Translations under genes and position numbers: made by a program | Source of the DNA: Planctomycetota bacterium | GTDB taxonomy: Bacteria; Planctomycetota; UBA1135; GCA-002686595 | Assembly (NCBI GenBank): GCA_016220085.1 | Contig: JACRIN010000064.1 | Span: 1 to 52,703, forward strand | Length of the DNA stretch: 52,703 bases | Direction of reading: 5' to 3' | In this document: piece by piece, positions 24,601-31,830 of the stretch | Position numbering within the stretch: the stretch's first letter is position 1 | Layout: each line of letters starts with the position of its first letter | Notes under the pieces: generated by a model | Seen by the model: only the letters and a program-made list of their open reading frames with translations | Told to the model about the DNA's origin: nothing | Database searches by the model: none

Positions 24601-25296
24601 GGCGTTGCCCTGATCGCGCGCGATCTTCTCGGCGAGCCAGATCATCCCCGACGGCTCGAAGTACGCGAGCTTGCGCAGCGTGGCGTCGGGCATCACCTGC
24701 ACCAGCAGGAACCAACCGACCAGCAGCGCGCTCGCGAAGACGTAGACCATCCGCGTGCTGCGCGTCAGCGTTCCGATGGCGAACGACACCGCGCCGACGA
24801 AGAACGTCGGCACCAGCAAGAACCAGAAGCCGTGCTTCAGGTAGGGCCAGAGCCGCGGCGCGAGCGTCAGCTTGTCCTCCGCGGCCGGCAGCCACTGCCC
24901 GACGAACAGCGCCGCGACGAAGACCGCGTAGATCGCGAGCAACGAGAGGTAGCCGCCGAGGAACCGGCCGAGCACGTACGTGCGCATCGAGAGCGGCGTC
25001 GCGCGCAGGATCGGCGCGAGCCGCAGGCGATGGTCGACCGCGATCGGGTCGCCGCACAGCGTCGCGGTGAAGTGCATCAGGAAGAAGCTGAACGCGCCGA
25101 GCATCGCGGCGATCGCGTAGTCGGCGTTCGTGCCGAGCTTCGCGCCCGACTCGCTCATGCCGCCGAAGCCGAGCGGACCGCGGTAGAGCATCACCACGAG
25201 CGTCACGAACACCGCCGCGAAGACCCAGAAGGTCAGCCGGCGCACGTTCGCGACCAGCGACGCGCGCGCGAGCTGGAAGAGCTGGGCGTACTGCAT
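21622..25296 (-). CDS. ABC-2 type permease fused to M1-family aminopeptidase
   Basis: The 1224-residue protein has two ABC-2 permease-like halves (about residues 1-330 and 360-700, roughly 13 transmembrane helices including YAIAAMLGAFSFFLMHF and FAALMVPPLLLLLAGTTIFY). A soluble M1 metallopeptidase follows (about 720-1224). The zinc site is intact: H954-E-V-A-H958 QWW, followed after 19 residues by E978 in LSESLAEYS. An ATP-binding partner is encoded immediately upstream with a 1-nt gap (25298-26233). The ATG at 25296 starts MQYAQLFQLARASLV; the frame upstream is within the ATPase gene and not used. This permease-peptidase architecture is known in Bacteroidetes and others, but the substrate is not. 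It may export a peptide and trim it, or act as a gliding or envelope factor. Confidence 0.9.
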   Translation of the reverse strand: MQYAQLFQLARASLVANVRRLTFWVFAAVFVTLVVMLYRGPLGFGGMSESGAKLGTNADYAIAAMLGAFSFFLMHFTATLCGDPIAVDHRLRLAPILRATPLSMRTYVLGRFLGGYLSLLAIYAVFVAALFVGQWLPAAEDKLTLAPRLWPYLKHGFWFLLVPTFFVGAVSFAIGTLTRSTRMVYVFASALLVGWFLLVQVMPDATLRKLAYFEPSGMIWLAEKIARDQGNAYLNEHSIDVDLGFALNRLVLVLIGVAALACTVKLYPRIDTESEPPPATRALLLRLWAWFRGVRPTVADRYESWSGHARVPQVQPTERGPKLWSATLWSAFVTELRLLVAERSLWIMIPVVMLFAGATVESFAGAFFLPLYPVSSEFAALMVPPLLLLLAGTTIFYTGEVFHRDDANGVRGILYATPASNGAFLLAKFAAMVALGSSMAVLAAATAIVNQLARWWKIGDAAQVSLAPYFALGLHVVFPAILTMCALALVVNVLLRSRYLAYFVLLGVAGAYVWWVAIRGERSLLWNPLALGHWRYSDLTRLEGSERALGWHHAYWGTVLVAGLALANWLLERTSGAVRAALHPRAILSRPVPVALTLAASLSALLIGRALLAEQDVRGTRDQQEARALEFEDKYLAELEQPRLCYESVDLDVVLHPDTRRVDVRGTLVLTNAWPESVRTAYFTIDPLYELRRLELDGATGPMERDGDVVKFELARPLSRGERTTLHLDWSGEPLPGLRRDGGALSTFILPSATFLVSFTPHVIPVPGISSDLFLSDERRRKEHGRGKLALLRDRSNEEFVPSVFGIDGAFAFRARIEAPKPQSVLSVGVQTAIEDLGDRRRFTWKSDGRVQTFAILAYDYDSEKRGGDQVFFHREHRFNVETVLTALDDARRTFSASFMPYPYEELKIAEFPRMADFAQSFPTLMPYSESIGFLTKHDPETRFVDATYFVTAHEVAHQWWAYLLHPGASLGAQVLSESLAEYSAMMLIDSKRGERARLIFLRNEEDLYLRGREADKEVPLASLESEGGVYWYNKGALVFSMLERRIGRSRMLTGLSSFVERWNRRSTSSQPSYATIRDLLGELKRTHKDRDLDWFYDQWFDRVVIPDLVVRSATVRKNGSTWTVDFSVENVGTGKAVVRAEAFAGKWDLSELRGDADFRASDALDLTIDAGETVQGSLSSSFEPAKLLVDRLYECIDFDRTNNVFTLPEPIETPIAAADTGRN

Positions 25297-25297
25297 C

Positions 25298-26233
25298 CTA
25301 GTGGCCGTACTGCGAGCCCGAGCCCGAGCCGGCGAGCGCACTCTGCGCTTCCGGCGCGCTGACGAAGCTGAAGTACACGTCCTCGAGGTTCGGCTCGACC
25401 GCGACGAAGCCGTCACCGGCGGCGTACGTCGTCGCGGGATCGCCTTCGGAGAGCACGCGCAACCGGATGCCGTCGATCGACGGGTTCGCGGAGATCACCG
25501 GCAGCCGCGAGCGGTACTTGTCGAGCAACGCGCGCGGCACCACTTTCTCCCAGACCCTTCCGCGCATCGCGTCGACCGCGGCGCGCGGCGTGCCGTGCTG
25601 CACGATCAGGCCGTCGCGGATGATCGCCATGTCGTGGCAGAGCGCGGTGACGTCGCTGACGATGTGCGTCGAGAGCAGGACGACGATCTCGCCCGAGAGC
25701 TCCGCGAGCAGATTCTGGAAGCGGTTGCGCTCCTCGGGATCGAGCCCGGCGGTCGGTTCGTCGACCACCAACAGCTTCGGCGCGCCGAGCAGCGCTTGCG
25801 CGATGCCGAAGCGCTGGCGCATGCCGCCGGAGTAACTGCCGAGCCGCCGCTTCTTGACGCTCGCGAGGTTGACGCGTTCGAGCAGCGCGCCGACCAGCCG
25901 CCTGCGCTCCGCGCGCTCGGTGACGCCCTTCATGCAAGCGAGGTAGTCGAGCATCTGCTCGGCGGTCAGGCTCGGGTAGAGACCGAAGTCCTGCGGCAGG
26001 TAGCCGAGCACGCACCGCACGTCTTCCTTTTCGCGCAAGACGTCGAGCCCATTGAGCGCGATCGAGCCGTCGTCGGGCTCGAGCAGCGTCGCGACGCACT
26101 TCATGAGCGTCGTCTTGCCGGCTCCGTTCGGCCCGAGCAGCCCGAACATGCCGTTCTCGATCTTCAGGCTGACGCCGCGGAGCGCTTGGACGCCGCCGGG
26201 GTACGTCTTGCGGAGGTTCTTGATCTCGAGCAT
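25298..26233 (-). CDS. ABC transporter ATP-binding protein
   Basis: The 311-residue ATPase has Walker A GPNGAGKTT (from residue 34), Q-loop GYLPQDFGLYP, signature YSGGMRQRFG (about 134-143), Walker B LLVVDEPTAGLDP (154-166) and the H-loop His190 (LLSTHIVSD). It resembles the CcmA/NatA-type exporters. The C-terminal 90 residues form the usual accessory domain. It starts MLEIKNLRKTYPGGVQALRG at 26233; no Shine-Dalgarno sequence is evident. It is the partner of the permease-aminopeptidase just downstream (1-nt gap). Confidence 0.95.
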   Translation of the reverse strand: MLEIKNLRKTYPGGVQALRGVSLKIENGMFGLLGPNGAGKTTLMKCVATLLEPDDGSIALNGLDVLREKEDVRCVLGYLPQDFGLYPSLTAEQMLDYLACMKGVTERAERRRLVGALLERVNLASVKKRRLGSYSGGMRQRFGIAQALLGAPKLLVVDEPTAGLDPEERNRFQNLLAELSGEIVVLLSTHIVSDVTALCHDMAIIRDGLIVQHGTPRAAVDAMRGRVWEKVVPRALLDKYRSRLPVISANPSIDGIRLRVLSEGDPATTYAAGDGFVAVEPNLEDVYFSFVSAPEAQSALAGSGSGSQYGH

Positions 26234-26691
26234 CGGGAGGAGTCCGGTCGCTTCGGCTCTTCTGTGCCGGATTGGCCCGCGTGAACGCAGAGCTCGCCGG
26301 CGCGAGCAAAGGGGCCGCCGGTGGAGCAGGAAGCATGCCATTCGCACCGCCCGAACGCCCGCGTGTCGACCGGCGCGCGGCGCGACGGCGCACTTCGGAG
26401 TCGAGCTCGCGCTTGGCGGTCGGTCGAGGACGTCCGGCGTCGTGCGCCTCGCTCGATGCGCGGTCGACGTGGCGCGGCGCGTGGCCAACGTGGCGCGGCG
26501 CGCGGCAAACGTGGCGCGGTGCGCGGCAAACGTGGCGCGGTGCGCCGTTCGCCCGGCGCGATGCGCCGTTCGAATCGCGTCCGTACCGTTCGAGTGGCGC
26601 GGGCGCCAACAGGCGTGGCTCCTCGCGGGACACGCTGACGGAGTCGAGCCCGCGTATCGCGCGGACGGCGGCGGCGCGACGCCGTCCGGGT
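26234..26691. other. 458-nt gene-free region with minisatellite
   Basis: Between the ABC ATPase start and the deoxyhypusine-synthase-like stop I see no credible gene: the open frames are arginine-rich shadows. The region contains the 21-bp tandem repeat at 26467-26550 and several other GTGGCGCG-type words. It must carry the promoter of the minus-strand ABC operon near its left end, but no clear -10 is visible. Confidence 0.6.
26467..26550. repeat. 21-bp tandem repeat, four units
   Basis: Four consecutive units begin ACGTGGCGCGG (at 26467, 26488, 26509 and 26530). Units 2 and 3 differ by one base; units 1 and 4 are more diverged at their ends. No reading frame looks protein-like. Confidence 0.9.
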
Positions 26692-28152
26692 TCAGCGTTT
26701 CGAGTTCCCGCGCTTGGTCGCTTTCCGCGCGCCTCGCGGGTCCGGCCGCTCGGCCGTCGCCTTCGGCATCGCGGCCCGAGCGGTCGGCTTCGACGCCGGT
26801 TGCGTCGCCTTCGACTTCGCGGAGTCACCAGGCGCGGACTTCGCGGCGCGCGGCGCCTTGGAGGCGCCTACGTCCGCGAGCGGGTAGCTCGCCTCGGAGC
26901 GCAGGCGCTTCGCCTCGCGCTCGACGTCGGCCATCAGCTTGGCGACCAGGTCCTCGCGCAGCGAGTAGAGGCGATAGCCCTCGGTCGAACGCAGGTACCC
27001 GCGCGCCTTCGGATGCTTCGCGAAGAGCGCTTGCTCGCCCATGCGCTCGCGCCAACGCTCGAACCGCGCGCGCTTGTCGAGCAGCGCCTTGACCAAGAAC
27101 GGCATGACGATCGTGTAGTCGATCTGCATGCTCTCGGTGGTGCGCTTGTAGTTGTCCTTGTCGACCTTGCCCCACGTCACCGCTTCGGCGGGCGGGCACG
27201 ACGAGAGCGAGCCGTCGGTCACCGGCGCGGTCGTCAGTTGGATGTCGTACAGGTAGCCCTGGATGTCCTTGAAGCCGAAGACCTGGCCGAGCGCGGGTTC
27301 GGGCTGCAGGTTGAAGTTCTTCGGCACGCCGCCGCCGAGGATCAACGTTCCGAGCGCTTTGGTCGGCGACTCGAAGAGACCCCAACGGTGGTATGCACAG
27401 CTCTCGAACACCTCGCCGTGGATGTCGAGCTCGAAGGCGTACGCGTCGCCGCACGCTTCGCGCAGCGCCCACAGCGCGACCGAGTTCAGGAACACCGAGC
27501 CGTCGCCGGGCGCGCCGACGAAGATCGGGATCTCCTTGCGCGCGCACAGCGCGAGCAAGCCCTCGCGCACGCCGTTCGCGCGCTCTTGCGCCGCGTAGCG
27601 CCGACCGAGCAGGTAGCGGAACTCCGGCCCGGTCATCTTGCGTTGGAACTCGGGCTGTTGGAGCACCGCGCGGATGAAGCGGTCCTGGTCGAGCAGGATG
27701 TCCTCGTCGAAGCCCACGTCGGTGACGCGGATCGTGCGCTCGTCGCGCAGCTCGCCGTCGTCGCCGAAGATCGCGACTTCGTGGAACGGGTGCTGCTTCG
27801 CGGAGTCGAGCGCGCGGTGACCGTCGTGGTAACAGACCGCGTCGGTGGTCGAGACCAGGCAGAACCAACCGGTGTCGAGCAACGGCCCGAGCCACGTGTA
27901 GTGCTGGCCCGACACGGTCACCGGACCGGACACCGCGAGCGTCATCGGCATGCCCGCGCCGACCGCGTCGTCGAGCAACGTCCAGATGCGTCGCAGGTAC
28001 GCGCTGCCGAACGACGGCAGGCATTCCTCGAAGATCTGGTCGAGAGTCTCGGTCTCCACGACGGAACGCGAGACGAGCTCGCGCTTCTCGCCGTCCTTCG
28101 AGAGCGATCCGCCCGGGCAATGGGCACGTTGGTCTTGGCGCGTCGGCGACAT
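26692..28152 (-). CDS. Deoxyhypusine-synthase-like protein with basic C-terminal tail
   Basis: The 486-residue protein has the deoxyhypusine synthase core: MTLAVSGPVTVSGQHYTWLG, LVSTTDAVCYHDGH, IPIFVGAPGDGSVFLN, GTLILGGGVPKNFNLQ and PPAEAVTWGKVDKDN. The last contains Lys329, equivalent to the lysine that carries the aminobutyl group. In archaea and eukaryotes the enzyme modifies eIF5A with spermidine; bacterial relatives often act in polyamine metabolism (homospermidine-type synthesis) or have unknown targets. Residues 420-486 form an Ala/Lys/Ser/Pro-rich basic tail resembling histone-H1-like tails. TAGACT 9 nt before the ATG suggests leaderless transcription. It is divergent from the aldo/keto reductase (64 nt). 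Confidence 0.88.
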   Translation of the reverse strand: MSPTRQDQRAHCPGGSLSKDGEKRELVSRSVVETETLDQIFEECLPSFGSAYLRRIWTLLDDAVGAGMPMTLAVSGPVTVSGQHYTWLGPLLDTGWFCLVSTTDAVCYHDGHRALDSAKQHPFHEVAIFGDDGELRDERTIRVTDVGFDEDILLDQDRFIRAVLQQPEFQRKMTGPEFRYLLGRRYAAQERANGVREGLLALCARKEIPIFVGAPGDGSVFLNSVALWALREACGDAYAFELDIHGEVFESCAYHRWGLFESPTKALGTLILGGGVPKNFNLQPEPALGQVFGFKDIQGYLYDIQLTTAPVTDGSLSSCPPAEAVTWGKVDKDNYKRTTESMQIDYTIVMPFLVKALLDKRARFERWRERMGEQALFAKHPKARGYLRSTEGYRLYSLREDLVAKLMADVEREAKRLRSEASYPLADVGASKAPRAAKSAPGDSAKSKATQPASKPTARAAMPKATAERPDPRGARKATKRGNSKR

Positions 28153-28161
28153 GGGGCGGAG

Positions 28162-28167
28162 AGTCTA
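28162..28167 (-). promoter_or_regulatory. -10 element of the deoxyhypusine-synthase-like gene
   Basis: On the minus strand TAGACT (28167-28162) ends 9 nt before the ATG at 28152, with no Shine-Dalgarno sequence. Confidence 0.45.
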
Positions 28168-28202
28168 CGAGCGGCGGTGGATGCGCTCCACCCGGGGTCT
28201 GC

Positions 28203-28208
28203 TAGTCT
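28203..28208 (+). promoter_or_regulatory. -10 element of the aldo/keto reductase gene
   Basis: TAGTCT ends 8 nt before the ATG at 28217. It faces the TAGACT of the divergent gene across about 35 bp. Confidence 0.45.
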
Positions 28209-28216
28209 CTCGCTTC

Positions 28217-29266
28217 ATGCAGCGGCGCAAGCTCGGCAAGACGAGTCTCGAGGTCCCCGTGGTCTGCTTCGGCGCGTGGGCGATTGGCGGTTGGTACTGG
28301 GGCGGACACGACGACCGCGTGTCGGCCGACGCGGTGCGCACCGCGGTCGAGCTCGGCATGAACGCGATCGACACCGCGCCGGTCTACGGCTTCGGGCATT
28401 CCGAGCGCGTGATCGGTGATGCGCTGCGCGGCATGCGCGAGCGACCGCTCTTGATGACCAAAGTCGGCTTGCGCTGGGACGACGCGCGCGGACCGGTCTT
28501 CTTCGAGAGCCAGGACAACCAGAAGAACCCGGTGACCGTGCGCCGCAACCTGCGCGCGGATTCGGTGCGCTTCGAGGTCGAGCAAAGCCAGAAGCGCCTC
28601 GGCGTCGACGTGCTCGACCTCGTGCAGATCCATTGGCCGGATCCCGAGACGCCGCTCGCGGAAACGCTCGGCGCGTTGGTCGAGCTGCGCAAGGCGGGAC
28701 GGATTCGCGAGCTCGGCGTCTCGAACTTCACGCCGGCGATGCTCGAGGAGGCGCAGCGCCTGCTCGGCCCCGTGCCGCTCGCGAGCACGCAGGAGCGCTT
28801 CAGCGCGCTCTCGCGCGGCCTCGAGAAGGAAGTCTTGCCGTGGGTTCGTCGTCAGCAGGTCGGCGTGCTCGCGTACTCGCCGCTGGAACAAGGGCTGCTC
28901 TCGGGCAAGCTCGGACCCGAGCGTCAGCTCGCCGCCGACGACGGCCGCCTGCGCAAGGGCCAGTTCTCGGTCGAGAACCGAGCGTTGATCAACGCTCGCC
29001 TCGCCGCGGTCGTCGGGCCGATCGCGAAGCGCCACGGCGCGACGATCGCCCAAGTCGTGCTCGCGGCGACCGTCGCGCAGCCGGGGATCACGTGCGCGTT
29101 GGTCGGCGCGCGCAGGCCGGAGCAGGTGCGCGAGAACGCGCGCGCGGGCGAGCTCACGCTGGAGCCCGCGGAGCTCGCCGCGGTGTGGAACGGCCTCGCC
29201 AACTTCGAGTTCGGCTCGGGCGGGCTGGTCGGTCGCGTGCTGAAAAAGCTCGGGCTGAAGCGCTGA
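28217..29266 (+). CDS. Aldo/keto reductase
   Basis: This 349-residue TIM-barrel oxidoreductase has the complete catalytic tetrad: D52 and Y57 in IDTAPVYGFGHSE, K82 in MTKVG and H139 in LVQIHWPDP. The NADPH-binding blocks IRELGVSNF, YSPLEQGLLSGKL and ITCALVGARRPEQVREN are present. The subgroup is that of the Tas/YghZ-like and voltage-gated-channel beta-like reductases, which reduce carbonyls with NADPH. The substrate cannot be told. It is divergently transcribed from the deoxyhypusine-synthase-like gene. Confidence 0.93.
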   Translation: MQRRKLGKTSLEVPVVCFGAWAIGGWYWGGHDDRVSADAVRTAVELGMNAIDTAPVYGFGHSERVIGDALRGMRERPLLMTKVGLRWDDARGPVFFESQDNQKNPVTVRRNLRADSVRFEVEQSQKRLGVDVLDLVQIHWPDPETPLAETLGALVELRKAGRIRELGVSNFTPAMLEEAQRLLGPVPLASTQERFSALSRGLEKEVLPWVRRQQVGVLAYSPLEQGLLSGKLGPERQLAADDGRLRKGQFSVENRALINARLAAVVGPIAKRHGATIAQVVLAATVAQPGITCALVGARRPEQVRENARAGELTLEPAELAAVWNGLANFEFGSGGLVGRVLKKLGLKR

Positions 29267-29329
29267 ATCTGGGACGACGCCGTTCGCGCGCTCAACCGCG
29301 GCGCGCGCGCGCGTCGACCCAACCGCCGC

Positions 29330-30193
29330 ATGACGCGGCGTTTCCTGATCACCGGCTGCGGACGCTCGGGCACGGGCTACATCGCGACGCTGCTCGGCGA
29401 GCTCGGGATCCCGTGCGGTCACGAAGTGCTCTACCAGCCCGAGACGTGCATCGAGCGCGCGCCGGAGTGGTCCGAGTCCGTCGTCGGCGAGTCGTCGTGG
29501 CTCGCGGCGCCGTACCTCGCGACGCTGGCCGAGGGGACGCTGGTCTTGCACCAGGTGCGCGAACCGGTCGCGGTCGTGCGCTCGTTCCTGCGCATCCGGT
29601 TCTTCGAGGGCAAGAGCGTCTGGAAGCGCTTCGCGGAAGCGCACGTCGCCGAACTCGCGTCGGGCACGCCGCTCGAGCGCTGCGTGAAGTACTGGCTCGG
29701 CTGGAACCAGCTCTGTCAGGCCGCGTCCGGCATGCGGCACGTCGAGTACCGGCGCCATCGCCTCGAGGACATCGACGTCGACTTCCTCGACGAGCTCTGC
29801 TCCACGCTCGGCGAGCCGCGCGAGCGTGCGACGATCGTCGCCGCGCTCGACCGCATCCCGCGCGACACCAACACGTCCGGCGCGAAGCATCAGGACGGCT
29901 CGCTGCGCTGGTCGAACCTGCCGCGCGGGGAGTGGGGCGCGGAGCTCGAGGATCTCGCCGGCCGCTACGGCTATGCCGGGGAGCTCCCCGACGGCGGCTT
30001 GCGCTCACAGCCGCGTCCGCGCGCGGCGTTGCCGAGCCATCCGAGCTCGCCGGCGCAACCGGCGTCGCTGATTCACCCGGCTTCGCCGACACACTCGGCT
30101 TCGCCGATGCTCCCGGCTCCGCCGATTCACGCGGCTCCGCTGACGCATCGGGCTCCGCCGACACACCCGGCTCCGCCGGGGCACGCGAGCTGA
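29330..30193 (+). CDS. Sulfotransferase-like P-loop protein with repeat tail, probable 3' frameshift
   Basis: The 287-residue frame begins FLITGCGRSGTGYIATLLG, the 5'-phosphosulfate loop of sulfotransferases, with LVLHQVREPVAVVRSFL as the 3'-phosphate-binding Arg/Ser block. The domain ends near residue 220 (ELEDLAGRYGYAGELPDGG). In this frame the rest is a Ser/Pro/His-rich tail made from 18-bp repeats (30061-30186). In the -1 frame the same repeats read G(F/S)AD-type hexapeptides with synonymous third-position changes. That frame continues through a charged helix (ARELIADLRDARARR) to a TGA at 30261. I therefore suspect a frameshift between about 29960 and 30060, natural or an assembly error. 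Sulfation of a surface glycan would fit the neighbouring RmlC-like gene. Confidence 0.72.
   Translation: MTRRFLITGCGRSGTGYIATLLGELGIPCGHEVLYQPETCIERAPEWSESVVGESSWLAAPYLATLAEGTLVLHQVREPVAVVRSFLRIRFFEGKSVWKRFAEAHVAELASGTPLERCVKYWLGWNQLCQAASGMRHVEYRRHRLEDIDVDFLDELCSTLGEPRERATIVAALDRIPRDTNTSGAKHQDGSLRWSNLPRGEWGAELEDLAGRYGYAGELPDGGLRSQPRPRAALPSHPSSPAQPASLIHPASPTHSASPMLPAPPIHAAPLTHRAPPTHPAPPGHAS
30061..30186 (+). repeat. 18-bp tandem repeat, seven units, within the sulfotransferase gene
   Basis: Seven units of consensus GGCTCCGCCGACNCANCC, starting at 30061, 30079, 30097, 30115, 30133, 30151 and 30169, keep their first 12 bases well conserved. An eighth, weaker unit may precede at 30043. Confidence 0.92.
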
Positions 30194-30326
30194 TCGCCGA
30201 CCTCCGCGACGCCCGCGCACGACGCGCGCACGACGCGCGCGAGCGCGCGAAGTCCGATTGAGCGGCTTGCGCTTCGTCCCGCGCGCGGCGATCCTCTCGG
30301 CCCCCCAAGGCCGAGGCTCTCCATCC

Positions 30327-30866
30327 ATGACCAAGTTCAACGCGTCCGCCCGTGCGGAATACAAGAAGCAGGACTACGCCGCGAAGCGCCGCATCGAAGG
30401 GCTCGAGATCGTCGACCTCAAGCGCTTCAACGACGACGGCGGCGCGATGACCGAGCTCGGTCGCCTCGACGGCGGCTTGCACAAGCAACTGCCGGGCTTC
30501 GAGGTGCGCCAGATCAACTACAGCGTCGTCGAGCCGCTCGCGATCAAGGCGTTCCACCTGCACGAGCGTCAGACCGACGTCTGGTACGTCCCGCCTTCCG
30601 ACAAGATGTTGCTGGTGCTCGCCGACGTGCGCGCGGGCTCGCCGACCGAAGGCCAGATCATGCGCATCGTGCTCGGCGACGGGAACTCGCGCCTGGTGCG
30701 CATCCCGCCGGGCGTCGCGCACGGCTGTCGCAACCTGCGGCCCGCGGCGACCTCGACGATCATCTACTTCGTCGACGTGCAGTTCTCGGTCGGCGACGAC
30801 TGCGACGAGGGCCGTCTGCGCTGGGACCACTTTGGCGCGGACGTGTGGGAAGTCGAGCGCGGTTAG
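30327..30866 (+). CDS. dTDP-4-dehydrorhamnose 3,5-epimerase family protein
   Basis: This 179-residue cupin has INYSVVEPLAIKAFHLHERQTDVWYV (His77/His79 region, the catalytic base position), MLLVLADVRAGSPTEG and VRIPPGVAHGCRNL, all typical of RmlC and its relatives. RmlC converts dTDP-4-keto-6-deoxyglucose for rhamnose synthesis, but no rmlA, rmlB or rmlD is nearby. The family also includes other nucleotide-sugar epimerases and cupin proteins. The ATG at 30327 follows a CTCTCCATCC leader without a strong ribosome binding site. The gene may be co-transcribed with the sulfotransferase-like gene. Confidence 0.85.
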   Translation: MTKFNASARAEYKKQDYAAKRRIEGLEIVDLKRFNDDGGAMTELGRLDGGLHKQLPGFEVRQINYSVVEPLAIKAFHLHERQTDVWYVPPSDKMLLVLADVRAGSPTEGQIMRIVLGDGNSRLVRIPPGVAHGCRNLRPAATSTIIYFVDVQFSVGDDCDEGRLRWDHFGADVWEVERG

Positions 30867-30881
30867 GCGCGGCGAGCGACG

Positions 30882-31634
30882 TCAGGCCGGCTTCTTCGCG
30901 TCCGGTTTCGGCGCCGGCGCGGGCGCCGGTGCCGGCGTCGGCCGCTTGACCTCGCGGACGATCGGATCGCCGAGAGCGGGAGTGGTCGCTCGCTCGGGCG
31001 GCTTGCCGGCGAGCACCGCATCGAGCGCGGCGCGGATGTGACGCAGCGCGCGCGCTTCCTGGTCGCCCTTGAAGTCGTCGTCGAGCACGCCCGAATAGAC
31101 GAACTTCTGCGCGGCGTCGATCACCAGCGCGTGACCATTGGTCGACACCGAAAAGCGGTCGGCGAGCACGCGCTCGGGATCGAGCCCAAAGCGCGCGAAG
31201 CCCTGCTCGGTCGCCCACTTCGCGAGTCGCTTGCGCGCTTCGACACTCTTGTCCTCGCAGTCGTCCGCGTTCGCGTCGAGCGCGACGAAGACCATCGGCG
31301 CGTCCGTGTAGAGCTCCGCGAGCTGCTTGAAGCGCTTGCCCCACGCCGCGGTCGCCGGCGACGCGCGTCCGACGAAGAAGAGCACGACGGTCTTGCCCTT
31401 GTGCTCGCCGAGCGTCGCCGCCTTGCCGGCCGCGTCGAGCCACCCGACGGTCGGATCGATCGCGGTGCCGAGCGCGATCGGCGCGAGCTTCTGCTTGGAC
31501 GGCGGCGCGTCGACCGGCTTGGTCTCGCCTTTCTCGCGCGGCGGAGGCGAATCGCCGGGCCGTTGGGCGGAGGAGACGCCCGCCAAAACGAGCGGAAGCA
31601 GGGCGCAGGCCAGGATGCGGACGGTTCGTCTCAT
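30882..31634 (-). CDS. Secreted thioredoxin-fold protein lacking active-site cysteines
   Basis: The 250-residue protein has a signal peptide (VRILACALLPLVLAGVSSAQ) and a redoxin/TlpA-like domain (LGEHKGKTVVLFFVGRASPATAAWGKRFKQL). Where thiol-disulfide proteins carry WCxxC it reads RASPATAAW, so it cannot do CxxC chemistry. The strand APMVFVALDANADDCEDK and the cis-Pro-region DRFSVSTNGHALVID follow the fold. The C-terminus is a Pro/Ala tail (APAPAPAPKPDAKK), suggesting a wall-spanning or flexible linker. ATG 31634 was chosen because the signal peptide begins there. It is divergent from the S46 peptidase. Confidence 0.8.
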   Translation of the reverse strand: MRRTVRILACALLPLVLAGVSSAQRPGDSPPPREKGETKPVDAPPSKQKLAPIALGTAIDPTVGWLDAAGKAATLGEHKGKTVVLFFVGRASPATAAWGKRFKQLAELYTDAPMVFVALDANADDCEDKSVEARKRLAKWATEQGFARFGLDPERVLADRFSVSTNGHALVIDAAQKFVYSGVLDDDFKGDQEARALRHIRAALDAVLAGKPPERATTPALGDPIVREVKRPTPAPAPAPAPKPDAKKPA

Positions 31635-31762
31635 GGGTGGGCTCCGGTGGAGGCGCGGTGTACGTGAGCGACGCCTGGGACGCGAGCGGATTCCCCGCGA
31701 GACCGCGGACTCGACCTGCGGGCCCCGCACGCCGACCGATGGCCTCGCTCGGACCGCGGGCG

Positions 31763-31768
31763 TATCCT
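31763..31768 (+). promoter_or_regulatory. Putative -10 of the S46 peptidase gene
   Basis: TATCCT lies 62 nt upstream of the ATG at 31831, giving a leader of about 55 nt with a CAGGAG ribosome binding site 7 nt before the start. No convincing -35. Confidence 0.35.
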
Positions 31769-31830
31769 CTTCGGCCCTCGTTCACCCGCGGGCCCCGTCC
31801 GCGGAGTCTCTGAACCCTCAGGAGTTCCCC

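Noticed and set aside
26272..28419. A 715-residue plus-strand open frame opposite the deoxyhypusine-synthase-like gene
   Set aside because: Arginine-, alanine- and glutamate-rich composition without domain motifs; the antisense gene is clearly real.
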